A model generated the notes under the pieces. That model saw only the letters and a program-made list of their open reading frames with translations. It did no database searches and was not told the DNA's origin. From contig KQ481950.1 in NCBI GenBank assembly GCA_001430745.1, positions 630,774 to 651,273 on the forward strand: a stretch of 20,500 nucleotides of DNA, given 5' to 3'. This DNA is from Auxenochlorella pyrenoidosa. Lineage: Eukaryota > Chlorophyta > Trebouxiophyceae > Chlorellales > Chlorellaceae. Every line of letters begins with the position of its first letter. The first letter of the stretch is position 1. Made by a program: the position numbers and the translations under genes. Shown here piece after piece: positions 8,990 through 18,924 of this stretch.

Positions 8990-11044
8990 CTATGCACGCC
9001 CGTTCCGTCCGCCTCCCTGCCGCGCTGCCATAACTGTGATTAGCAGGGTGCCTGCCCCCAGCAGCAGGTGGCTACCAAGGTCCAGCCAGCCCAGGCCCGG
9101 GTGGCCAAAGCCTCCAAGCCAGCCAGGCCCGCGGCCCCCTGGCAACAGGCGGCCGCCCTGCAGGCGGCGCCGCCCGCTGGCGCCGCCAAGCCGCAGCCGG
9201 GCCAGCAGCCAGCCCAGCGCGCGCCCCCCGTAGACGTGCAGCACCCCCGTGGCGATGCCGCACAGGTGGCCGGGGAGCGAGGCGGCGGGCAGCAGGTAGT
9301 GCGCGAGCAGGAGGGAGGGCCAGGCGGCCAGGCGGCCCGCCGCCAGCACAAACTCCTCAGACGGCGCCACGCGGGCGGCCGCCAGGTCAGCCTCCCGCAT
9401 GTAGCCGGCAATGACCTGCAGGCAGGGAGGCAGGGGGCGTGGCAGTGCAGGCAGGAAAAATCGGAGAATGGCTGGCAGCAACAGCGAGCGCTGCAGTGCG
9501 GAGCGCGCAGTGGAACTGCAGCGCCTGCAGGCAGATGGCCAGGCAGGGCAGGCAACGGGTGCAGGTTCTGCCAAGGATCTGCATGCAGAGGCTGGACCCA
9601 TGCCTCTCCTGCCCAGGCCCCAGGCCCCAGGCCCCCAGCCCCGCCACTAGCCCCACCTTCAGCGCAAGGGCCACCGCGCTGAAGCCAACACTGTAGACGC
9701 GAAAGTACTCGTCAGCAAAGGAGCTGCGGGGCAGCCAGTCGCGCGCCAGCCGTGTGCTCAGCACTGCAGACCAAGGGGAACCCGCAAGGGGGTGGCAGCT
9801 AGAGTGCGGGCAAACACTGCGCAGGGCCGGGCGTGGCAGTGCCGCGGCCGCTGGCTGGCTGGCTGGCTGGCTGCTGCTGGCTGGAGCTAGGCCCCAGGGT
9901 GGTGGGCGACGGCAGGCAAGCCTGGGCGCTGGCCGGCCCGGGCAGCCAGCGTGTCGAGCGCAACAGACGGGCCCCAGCCCCCGGCCCGGCACCCACCATA
10001 GAGGCCCTGCGACACCGCGGCGCACGACGCCAGCAGCGCCGCAAAGCGCAGCGGGCCCAGCCGCCGCTCCAGGGGAAGCCCCTCCAGCACCAGGCCGGTG
10101 CAGTTGGAGACGAGGTGGGGCAGGTCGGCGTGGAGCAGCGGGGCGGTGACCAGGCGGCGCCACTCGCGCCGGTCGAGCACGCGGTGCGCGTTCAAGCCCA
10201 CCGTGGGGGGGGGGGGGGGGGTAGGGAGCGTAGGGCAGCGGCGTGTGCAGATGGGCGGGCACGCGAGGCAGCAGCGCCCTCGACACAGCGGCATGCAGAC
10301 GGGGCGCTGACGGCGAGCAGGCGGGCAGGAGGCGTGGCGGCGTGGCGCTGCAGCATACTGGCGGGGCCTGAAACCTCCAGCCAGGATGCATGAGAGGGAG
10401 TGGCAGCTCGCTGCTTGCACCGCTTGCTGCTCTTCTGCAACTCGCCGCTGCATGCGCAACCCAGGCTGGGCCTGCAGCCTGCCGAATGCACGCCGGGCGG
10501 GGCGGGGCTCGGGACAAGCGCAAGCTGCGCACCTCCAGCAGGCGGTAGCCCTCTGGCCGCGCATGCAGCAGCACCTGCGTGCCCACCGCCAGCGCCGTCA
10601 CGGGCTGCAGGTCGTGCTGCTGCACCGCCCGGGCGACAGACAGCGCGCCTGCAAGGGCAGAGCGCGTGCAGCAGAGAGTGAAAGCAGGGTCTGATGGCGC
10701 CCCTCCCTGGCATTGATTGGGTGACGCGACTGCATGCCCCGGTGGCAGCGAAAGCAGGCCAAGCGTGGGCAGCCGGGCGTCACCGGCAGCCTCGGCACCA
10801 GCTGTTGGCACTCACACGAGGCCATGTAGCCGTCCTGCCAAGCAATGCCCTGATCCGGCCGCTTGTAGGGACCGGGAATGATGGGGCCGCGCCCCAGCAA
10901 GCCTGCAGGGATCTTCAGTTGGTCGGCGCCAAGGGCGCCGCTCAGCTCGGACGCCGCTTCCTCGGCTGACCTGCGCACCAGCTTGGCAGCCTCCACGCCG
11001 GCCCGCGCCAGCGCTCCGATCAACCCATCATCACCACCAGACAT
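8990..11044 (-). CDS. Rhomboid-family intramembrane protease homologue (RHBDD1 / plant RBL14-like)
   Basis: Five exons on the minus strand: 11044-10816, 10648-10533, about 10201-9997, 9763-9657 and 9415-8990 (stop TAG). Phases 1, 0, 1 and 0 match, giving about 360 residues. Rhomboids are polytopic membrane serine proteases that cut transmembrane substrates. The family is shown by W-R-R-L-V-T-A-P-L-L-H-A-D-L-P-H-L-V-S-N (about 129-148, the HxxxN-type loop and helix), VGFSA (209-213) with the candidate nucleophile Ser212, and PGHLCGI (267-273) with the catalytic His269. About six hydrophobic segments are visible. The motif reads G-F-S-A where active members have GxSG. The Gly-rich C-terminus lacks the zinc finger of land-plant RBL14. 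Residue numbers assume exon 3 starts at 10201; its acceptor is obscured by a 17-base G run and shows no AG just upstream. It starts back to back with the methyltransferase gene. Confidence 0.85.
9851..9872. repeat. Short (CTGG)5 tandem repeat
   Basis: Five perfect CTGG units in the intron between rhomboid exons 3 and 4. A small microsatellite without an obvious role. Confidence 0.9.
10205..10221. repeat. Homopolymer of 17 G at a rhomboid exon boundary
   Basis: Seventeen consecutive G on the plus strand read as C on the gene strand and sit three bases upstream of the in-frame start of exon 3. If the run were 15 or 18 bases, the upstream sequence from about 10279 would be open and in frame with exon 3. 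Runs like this are prone to length error in sequencing, so the exon border here should be treated as uncertain. Confidence 0.9.
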
Positions 11045-11307
11045 GGATGCTGGAAAGGAGGGTGAGAGCAGGGGTCTAACAGTGAGTGAAACTGTTCCAC
11101 TTCAGACTGAAGTAAAGTGAAGTGCAGGAGGTGTACCAGGGTTTCCCTCCGGCTCTGCGATGACACAGGAACCGCTACGTGATTGCGGCACGGTTTCGCA
11201 GCTGAAGGCTAGCAGGCCGTGCACAGCAGGGGGCCTTCCACACCGCCATCGGATTGAGTGCCATTGTTTGCATTCCCAGCTTGCCAGACACTTCCTCTCT
11301 TCCTACT
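11045..11307. promoter_or_regulatory. Divergent promoter region of the rhomboid and methyltransferase genes
   Basis: The rhomboid reads left from 11044 and the methyltransferase reads right from about 11308 or later, so this short region must serve both 5' ends. It is less GC-rich than the flanking exons and contains AGTGAGTGAAAC and TGAAGTAAAGTGAAGTG stretches. No TATA box can be named with confidence. Confidence 0.5.
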
Positions 11308-14300
11308 ATGATGTCGCATTGCGCCTCCCGTTGCACACCGGTGCGCAGTTTTGGGTTTGCTGTTGCGCCTGTCGCCGCCCCGATGCAGGCTATGTTCGTA
11401 TTGTAGGATGCCTTTGATTCACGATGCGCTGGACGCGCTACGACAGGGCGCCTACCAGCACAACCAGCTGACGCGCCTGCAGAACTGGCGGCACCGCACA
11501 CTTGCGCCTGCTCACGCTGCCCGTCCTTCCCTGGCCCCTTGACCTGAGCAGGCCACCAGTGTGCCGCATCGTCGCAACAGTGCACTCTGCAGGGCAGCAG
11601 CCACTGGCACGGCAGCAGCACCGAATGCCGTGACGTCGGTGCCGCGGCCAAAGAATGCGCTGCTGGTGCACCTTGTGGAAGCGCTGTTTCGCTTCCCGCC
11701 CTTCTTTGCCATGGCCGCCAAGAATGTGCGTGGGATGGGAGGCCCGCGGGCGGTTTGAGGCAGGTTGCAGCCTACTGGCGCAGTCAGGGCTTGCATGGAG
11801 GCCTGCTCAGCACATGCCGCTAGGTGCGCCCTGGTAGCGACGAGCCCCCGCCCGATCGTTCTGCAGGCACGAGAGATGATTGTGAAGCGCGGCGAGAGCA
11901 TGGGGTTGGACTTCCAGGTCAGCATGCACCGGCTTTGGGCCCCCTGCCCAGGCCGCATGCTACCCTCTGGGCCTGGCAGCAACCGGCAGCACTGACTGCT
12001 CGCAGGATTGCTCGCTTACGGGCCTGAAGCTGGCTGGCCACCCTCGCTGCCCGCCCCTGCAGGCGGAGATAGACGCGCTCAAGGGCGTGGACTGGGATGC
12101 TGAGCTGGCGCGGGTGCAAGACCCGTCGGTCAAGTACCCAGGCAAGCAGCGGCCTGGCCAGGCTGCGCGTCGCACGATCAGGGCACGTGCCATGTCCTGC
12201 ATGTGCTGCCCATGCCAACTGGTCGTGAATGCCTGCTGCCGCACCACAACCTCTCCCCTCTGCTGCTGCAGCCTACTACACCGTGCCCTTCCATGCATAC
12301 CCAGAGGGCAACCTGGGGTGGTGAGTGTGCCTCCAGGCTGCCCCTCCCCGCTGCCTGGCTGCCCTTTGTCGGCAACCTGGTCGGACAACAAGCCAACATT
12401 TTGCAGCAGCAGCAGCAACAGCAGCCGCACACGCAGGGGAGGGGGCGTGCCAATGCTCCCCCTGATGCTGAGCTGGTGGGGCGCCCCGCCTGCCCCGCCG
12501 CCTACAGGGGGCCGGCGATGGAGATGACGGTGGCGGCGCGCAGCGTGCACAGCACGGTGTATGACCCAGAGGGCAAGACCCTGGACCCTCAGGTGCGCTC
12601 CAGGCTGTGTGGGGCGGCCACACAGCAGCGGGGGTGCCGGGGACCGTGGGGGCATTCGGGGCGCTCTCGCACAGCCGCTGGGTGGGAAGGCCGCGGCCCT
12701 GATCCCTGCACGGCAGCCCCGCCCCGAGCTGAGCAGAGTTTGCCCTCGCCTGCTGGCGCGAGCACAGCGCCTGGCAGGCTCTCCGGCTGCTGCGGCTGCA
12801 GCAGGCACGGCGGCAGCCCTCGTGCTAGCCGGCAGGCGCTGCGTGCCGCCCCCTCGCATCCCAAGCATGCCCGCTCATGCACACGCTCCGCCCCGCCCCG
12901 CCCCGCAGGGCGATGACAACCTGCGCAGCAGCTACAGCCGGTGCATGCAGCAGTTGATGGCGGAGGGCGGTGCGCGGCCGGTGCGCGATGTTCTGGACGT
13001 CGGCGCCGCCACGGGCCTGTCCAGCCTGGCGCTGCTGAAGGCATTCCCAGAGGCAGAAGTCACGGGTGAGAGGGGGCAAGGCATGGAGGGCAGGCCGCAC
13101 ATGCCCAGCTGGGTGCGCTGGAGCCACTGCATGACAGCGCTTTCCAGTGCATGTGGGCCGGGGGGGGGGGGGGGCATGCACGCATGCTGCGGCGCGGCAG
13201 CCCGAGCCTGCAGCAGGGCTCTTGCCTGCGCACCCGGGTGCTGCATGCAGGGCTTTGGCCTGCGCACACGGGTGCTGCCAGACTGCTTTCCCTTTTGCCG
13301 CCCCATGCCACTGGCAGAGCGCTTCCATCCTCCCATCTGGGCCGCACGCGGCTGCCGCGCCCGCTGGCCCCCCCTTCCAACTGCGCGCCCTGCCGGCCCC
13401 CTGCGCAGGCATTGACCTGTCGCCGCACATGCTGGCTGTGGGCACGTACCTGCAGCGGCAGCGCGCCCTGCGCCGGCCGCCGGGCGCGGCGCCGGAGCGG
13501 CTGCGGTTTGTGCACGGCGCGGGCGAGAACACGCGCATGCCAGACCAGAGCTTCGACCTGGTCAGCGTGATGCTGGTGGAGGGGGGGGAGGGGGCGGCCA
13601 CATAGGGCATTGCAGCCTGTTGGATGCTGCACAGCGGCACATGCCGCCTCCAAGCTGTTCGGGTGTGCTCGGGTGGGCAGGGGGCAGGGCATCGCACAGC
13701 GGCCACACGCGAGCCCACAGTGCAGCGGCGCGGCGCAGCAGTCGATGGCGCCGGCAAACCAAGCAGCCCCTGCAAAATGGCATCAGCACGCACCCCTCTC
13801 GCGACTGCCTCCCACACGCGCTCCTCTTCACCCATCCTGGTGTCCTGCCGCCCTGTCACCGTCGTCAAAAAAGTGCCCTGTCACTGTCGTTAGCAGCGGC
13901 TGCCCCGCGTCCTCGGTCCCCGATGCTGCATGCTGCCCCTCTCCATGCTGCCCCTCTGCCACTTGCGCCTGCAGGTCTGCCACGAGCTGCCTGCCGCCGC
14001 ATCTGCCGCCATCTTCAAAGAGGCCTACCGGCTGCTGCGCCCGGGCGGCGCGCTGGCAGTCATGGTGCGCTGCCGCCCTGGGTGTGCTGCGCAAGCTGCA
14101 GGGCTGCTGCGCCTGCTGCGCCTGCACCGAGTGGTGCTGCCGCGCAGGCCCTGCTCTGGCTCGCCCGGCACCCGCAGCCTCTCTAAATGACATGCAGGCG
14201 GAAGCCGTGGCATCCTGCCAGCCTAGCTGCCGCACGCCGGCATGATATTCCCTGAAACCAGCCATCGTCCTGGCCGCCTGCCGTGCAGGAGATGAATCCT

Positions 14301-15048
14301 GCCAGCCCAGGCTTCCAGCGGGTGTTCAAGTAAGGGGACCTTGAGCGGAGCCTCTAGGCTGCTGCGCTGGCTCAGCCGCAGTGGAACTGCAGCTGCTCTC
14401 CAGCGGTCACCCAGCGCTGCATGGCTCCTAACCCGCCACTGCGCAGGGCTCGCCACCTCGTGCCGGCTGGCACCGCGCCTGCAGCTAACCTGCAGCACTC
14501 TCTCCGCCCCGTTCCTTTGTGTCCAGCCAATCCCTACAGCGAAGCTGAGCTTCTTTGCCCCTGTGCCTGCAGCAACCCCTTTGCCTATGTGGCTTTCAAG
14601 TCGACAGAGCCCTGGCTGCTCGAGTATGTGAGCCTCGACATGGTGAGCCCCGGCTGTCATAGTTCTTTCCCTGCTTCCGCCTTCCCGCCTGACGACAGCG
14701 CACCATCAGGGCAACCCGCATCTCTGTGATAGACGCAGCATGCCTGTGCTTCCGCACGCAAGCGTGGGGGCTCGTCCATGGCACCCATTGCTGGCCGCTC
14801 TGCTGGCGGTTGGGGTTGAGGCTGGGCCTGCTCTGTGCCCTCACCCTTGAAGCCTCTGCCTGGCGCCCAAATGGCACCGCTGGCATGCCCTGGCCCCAAA
14901 CAGCCCACCCTACCCCCTCACGATCCAAACCTACTGCACTGGTTCCTTGCTGTAGGCAGCAGCCATGGCCGATGCCGGCTTCCTGCCGGCGCAGCAGCTG
15001 GAGAACTCGCCTCGCCACCGCACAGTGGTGGCCATCAAGCCGCAGTGA
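11308..15048 (+). CDS. Plant-type class I SAM-dependent methyltransferase, probably plastid-targeted
   Basis: Exons on the plus strand: 11308-11340 (tentative), 11552-11725, 11867-11917, 12063-12141, 12272-12320, 12508-12592, 12909-13065, 13409-13575, 13975-14064, 14289-14329, 14573-14642 and 14956-15048 (stop TGA). All junction phases match and the model gives 362 residues. Motif I is VLDVGAATG (about 184-192), followed by IDLSPHM (211-217), FDLVSVMLVCHELP (about 257-270), LLRPGGAL (285-292), FKSTEPW and a C-terminal SPRHRTVVA. These are hallmarks of a Methyltransf_11-type family shared by cyanobacteria and plant plastids. It should transfer a methyl group from S-adenosylmethionine; the substrate is unknown. 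The N-terminus is Ala/Arg/Ser-rich without acidic residues, like a transit peptide. Exons 2 to 12 are firm. Exon 1 is only one possible choice; the intron after 12141 has a GC donor. Confidence 0.87.
12142..12271 (+). other. GC-AG intron in the methyltransferase gene
   Basis: Exon 4 ends CCCAG and the intron begins GCAAGC, the preferred sequence of GC-type donors. The acceptor GCTGCAG ends at 12271. Joining gives Pro-Ala-Tyr-Tyr and continues the conserved family sequence, so the splice is well supported by protein homology. Confidence 0.8.
13160..13174. repeat. Homopolymer of 15 G inside a methyltransferase intron
   Basis: Fifteen consecutive G in the intron between exons 7 and 8. It does not touch coding sequence. 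Confidence 0.9.
13213..13277. repeat. Imperfect tandem duplication of 31 bp within an intron
   Basis: 13213-13243 and 13247-13277 are nearly identical (about 28 of 31 bases) with a period of 34 bases. The copies lie in the intron before methyltransferase exon 8 and look like a recent local duplication. Confidence 0.8.
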
Positions 15049-15056
15049 CAGACAGA

Positions 15057-15146
15057 CGGTTGCATGCGAGACAGCTGCAAGCGAGGCAGCTGGATGTGAG
15101 GCGGCTGCAGGCGAGGCAGCTGCATGTTTGGCAGCTGCATGCGAGA
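15057..15146. repeat. Minisatellite of six 15-bp units just after the methyltransferase stop codon
   Basis: Six adjacent 15-base units related to CAGCTGCATGCGAGG occupy 15057-15071, 15072-15086, 15087-15101, 15102-15116, 15117-15131 and 15132-15146. Units differ by a few bases. The array begins 9 bases after the stop codon, so it lies in the 3' untranslated region. The CAGCTG core is itself a palindrome, repeated at the unit starts. Confidence 0.88.
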
Positions 15147-15257
15147 CAGCCTGGATGGAGCTTGCGCTATGCCCTGGAACCTTGCACGCGAGCCCGGCGC
15201 CTTTACAGCGGGCTGGCAGTGCAGCGGCTTGGACAGCAGAGTGTGAGCAGGCGTGGC

Positions 15258-15285
15258 TGTGTGTGTGTGTGTGTGTGTGTGTGTG
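15258..15285. repeat. (TG)14 dinucleotide microsatellite
   Basis: Fourteen TG units in the 3' region of the methyltransferase gene. It is the same repeat class as the long (AC)n tract at the left edge, in opposite orientation. Confidence 0.95.
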
Positions 15286-15365
15286 ATGATACTGCCATGT
15301 ATCCCATTTCATCTCAATCATCTCAACATCCCCTGTTTCATTACGCCGCAATTTGCGGGAGGGCA

Positions 15366-15370
15366 TGTAA
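15366..15370 (+). promoter_or_regulatory. TGTAA polyadenylation signal of the methyltransferase gene
   Basis: First TGTAA on the coding strand after the stop codon, about 320 bases downstream. Later copies at 15755-15759 and 15797-15801 could give longer transcripts overlapping the transporter 3' end. Confidence 0.55.
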
Positions 15371-16154
15371 ATCAGTCAAGCCAATCAGAAGCTAGACATT
15401 GCCATGCATGACGCTGCGCACCAACCAGTGTACTGTTGGCCCTGCGATGGGCTCAAGCCTTACAGGCAATTGTCTGAGCAGCATTCTGCTGCTGGCTACT
15501 CTCACATCGCTGGCGAGCAGGCGTCGTCATCCTTCCCACATTCTCTTGGCACAAATGTGTACTAGTGATGGGCCAGGCCCACATTGGGAGACCTAGATTT
15601 GTCGTTGTCGTCACACGGTGGGACATCCAGCTGCCATGTGAATGGTCACAACGGTGGCATGCGCTGCCAGCGCGCAGCTGTGAGTGCTGTCACAGGAAAG
15701 CGTTCAATGATAGCCGTAAGCAATCAATTGACAGTATCAAAGACAGGGTCGCAGTGTAACATACAGTTTGTCAGGGAGTCGGGGAGAAGGGAAAACTGTA
15801 ATGTGTTTAATGAACCCTGTGCTGTCCCGGCATGAGGCCGGTTGGAAAGGATGGGGCGGAGGGTCAATGTGTGCAGGAGGCATGCCCAGGTTCTTGCGCA
15901 AGAACAGGCGGGTGCCCGGCGGCAGTGTAGCACAGATGTAGCTGATGGGAAGAGGTGGGTGGGTGCGTTGACGTGTGGGGACGCAGCGGCTTGGGAGTAG
16001 CGGGACGAGAACAACAGGGCAAGCAAGGACAATCAGGAAACAGCAGCAGCAGTGCAACCCTGGTGCGAGGCATGCAGCGGCACATGCAGGTCGGACGGGG
16101 TGCAGAGTCCAGGGCTGCAGGTGAGGCAGCCAGGAATCCTGAATCCTCGAACCG
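15371..16154. other. Convergent intergenic region between methyltransferase and transporter genes
   Basis: This region is less GC-rich than the genes and shows no convincing exon on either strand. It must contain the 3' untranslated regions of both convergent genes. TGTAA signals occur on both strands, so the two transcripts may overlap at their ends. Confidence 0.6.
15460..15464 (-). promoter_or_regulatory. Possible TGTAA polyadenylation signal of the transporter gene
   Basis: TTACA on the plus strand, reading TGTAA on the transporter strand. It is nearly 700 bases past the stop codon, so it is plausible but weakly supported; I found no nearer copy. Confidence 0.35.
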
Positions 16155-18924
16155 TCACTGCTTCCACACCTTCTTGCCGAGGCTGCCGTATGCCAGCGAG
16201 TATGTCGTTGCCATGCACAGGGCGCCAGCCACAATGTTCCCGAGGGTGACGGGCAGCAGGTTGTCAAGGAGGAAGGCAGACCAGGTCACGCCGGGCACGC
16301 CTGCGGAGTGAGGGTAGGCGGTGGGGTGCAGGGTGGGTTGATGGGTTGGGCCCCGTACATCACGTGTGCGCCCTCAGCTTGAGTTTGGTTTTGTTTGGTT
16401 TCAAATGCATGGGTGCCGCTGGGTGTTGGAATTGCACATGATGTATCTGTAGGCTGCTCAGGCTGCCAGGGCGCGCTCTGGCATGCCGCTCCCCATCGTT
16501 CACCCGTGAGCACCCCCAGCGGCACCAGCACCATGTTGGCGACGCAGTGCTCCAGGCTGCACAGGGTGAATGCAAGCAAGGGTTGACGGGAGGCTCTCCT
16601 TCAATCACCTGTGACATGCGCGCACAGCCCTGCAAACAGCCTGAGCATTACCATGATGTCATGGTCAATAGACAGACGGAGCGGCACGGATGGGTGCGCG
16701 CACTGAGCGTCTCCGCAGGCGCGGCGCTTTGTCCTGCAAGCTCACCCGATGGCCACAAAGGCAGAGATGCCGGACAGGCAGGCGATGAACTTGCCGCCCA
16801 TGGTCTGCGCCGCGGTGGCCTGCCACACGGACAGCACGACGAACCAGTTGGCCATGATTGCCTTGATGAAAGTCTGTGCAAGGCAGGGGAGGGAAGAGGG
16901 GATGGTTCCTGGTCAGGCGGTTTCGACAGAGCTCGCAGCGCTGCTAGCATGTGCCTGCTTGCCTGGCATGCCATGCGCATGCGTGTCCTGCTTGCCTGGC
17001 CCCCCTCACCTCCTTGAAGGGATAGGAAACCTTGGCCACAGAAATGGCATTGATGGCGTTTGTGAACTGTGGCTGCAGACATGGGGCAAGGAGAGTGCAG
17101 CGACTCGTTGCAGTTTGAATGTCCAAGTCTGTGCTTCGAACAGCGGAGAAGCCAGCGGCCGTGTGCACGCCCCACCCGGTGCGCCGCACCCCCGATCTGT
17201 GCGCCCCGCTCCTCCGCCAGCAGGGCCCCCCTTCACCCCTCCCTTCCCCCCACCATGAGGCCGCAGTTAAGCAGCAGGAAGCAGCCCAGCGCGCAGCCCA
17301 GCACGTTGCCCAGGTAGGAGCCCACCCAGTTCTTGGCCAGCTGGCCCATGGTGGCCTTGCCCTCAAACACAGCGGCGGGCAGCTGCACTGGAGGGAGGGG
17401 GCGACGTCGGGGCAGCGGCAGCGTGGGTCAGCCCCATTTTGGGCGGCAGATGTCAACGGACTCAGCATAAAGGGGCTGCCTGCTTCCGCAAAGCCTCGGC
17501 GACTAGCCCTGGCTGGAATCACAACTGCAAGCCGGCAGGGAAATAAGCAAAGTGACTTCTTCCATTTAGTGACTGGGTTCACGCTCAGACACCCTGCCCT
17601 GCTGCTCCCCATGCCATCATGACTCGCCATGGCGGTGTTACCGGTGAACAGCTCGGCGCCGCAGACGAGAATCATCAGCAGCACAAACTGCAGAGGCCGG
17701 GATCAGGCAGGTTGGCAAGGGCGCGCAACCAAGTCAGCACATGCGCAGTCAGCACTGCAAGGTCGACAGCAGGCACGCTATGCCTCTGTCTACACCCCCG
17801 TCCTGCAACGTTTCATGGCAGGGCCATGGCTCACCGGGAAACCGATGGCAGCAGTGATGTACTTGGCAAGGCCCGGGTTGGACTGGGCGATGCCGGGGCA
17901 GTTGGGCCCCACTGCAGACCAGGCAGGGCAGGCGAGGCCCAGGTAAAGTGCAAGCTCGCTGAGCAGCAGAGCGGCAGGTTAGGGTGCTGCGCCCATGCAT
18001 GATATGCATGCGCAGCATTCCCCCCTAGGCCCAGGCCCCACGCCATGCGGCGGCCACCTGTCATGAGCAGCGCAGCGCACAGGCCCACGTAGGCGCCCGC
18101 CACCACGCCAAGCAGCACCGTCTTCCCAAAGGGCATTGCTGCCTTGGCGGCGCCCGCGTTGGCAGCCTGTAGGGCAGCAAGAGGGCGTGGAGGTGTGCAT
18201 CGCTGCCTGACAAGCAGCGCAACAAAGAGGGGGAACTGGCTTGCAGGAAGAAGGCTCCTCAACTCACCGCCTGATAGATTGCAGCCGGGGGCAGCACCCC
18301 CGCAATCTGGACAGGACCAGTCACTGCGATGGGCTCTGCCACAATGACTGTCTGCGGTGCTGCTGGCTGCACTGCTGATGCAGCTGGGCTGCTTGCTGCG
18401 GCGGCGCCATTGCCGGCAATGGAGAGTGGGGCTGCGGTTGCTGCAATGCGCGTGGTGATGACGGGCCGTGACACGGCAATGGCACGTGCTGCACAGCAGG
18501 CAGGCAGACAGGGCATGCAGGGTCTGTGTTGACAGGTCTGTCACGGTGCCGCACAGAGTGAGAGCAAGCGCAGCAGGTAGCGTGCACTTTTGGGCGCCGG
18601 AACCGCCGGTGTGGCGGCGGATACCACAAATTGCAGGTCGCTCTTTGCGTGCATGAACAGGGAAGTAACTGAAAGGGAATTCGAACGCTGTGCGGCCTGT
18701 GCGGCCATGCGCAGAAGGCGATTGCGAGGCAAGGTGTTGATGTCATATGTCAATGGACGGCGGCGGGTGCCCGCTTGAGCGGCAACACACCAAGCGCTCC
18801 TGCCCATTGCAGGGGCCTTCCCCCGAACCCTGAATCAACCTGATTATTTTGAAGAGGATGCGGTCAGCATAAACTCACCAGACTTGAAGGACCCCAAAGA
18901 CAGGCGGCTGCTAAAGGCTTGCAT
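16155..18924 (-). CDS. Formate/nitrite transporter family protein, NAR1 type, plastid precursor
   Basis: Ten exons on the minus strand: 18924-18879, 18488-18268, 18166-18058, 17911-17835, 17687-17624, 17387-17254, 17066-17010, 16873-16746, 16556-16504 and 16300-16155 (stop TGA). Phases match throughout, giving 344 residues. The first exon codes for MQAFSSRLSLGSFKS, a typical algal plastid transit start, continued by an Ala/Ser/Arg-rich stretch. The FNT core follows from about residue 85: CPG motif (about 130), GAELFTGN (161-168), KNW (191-193), LEHCVANM with the central channel His282, and NLLPVTLGN (310-318). About six membrane helices are visible. FNT channels move formate or nitrite; NAR1 proteins bring nitrite into the plastid for reduction. 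The donor after 17624 (A|GTCATG) is weak, and an alternative at the G|GTAACA upstream would remove the conserved GN. No other nitrate-assimilation gene is visible nearby. Choice between nitrite and formate or acetate as substrate is not possible from sequence. Confidence 0.9.

Noticed and set aside
9387..10811. Continuous minus-strand frame of 474 codons in the rhomboid gene
   Set aside because: It contains only some rhomboid exons in the right frame; the catalytic segments lie in other frames and are joined by well-formed introns.
11408..11542. 45-codon frame starting with ATG in the methyltransferase leader
   Set aside because: It runs into a TGA in the same frame as exon 2 and has no good GT donor before it; kept only as a possible upstream frame.
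15057..15146. Possible CRISPR-like array
   Set aside because: The 15-base units are directly adjacent with no spacers, in nuclear algal DNA; it is a minisatellite.
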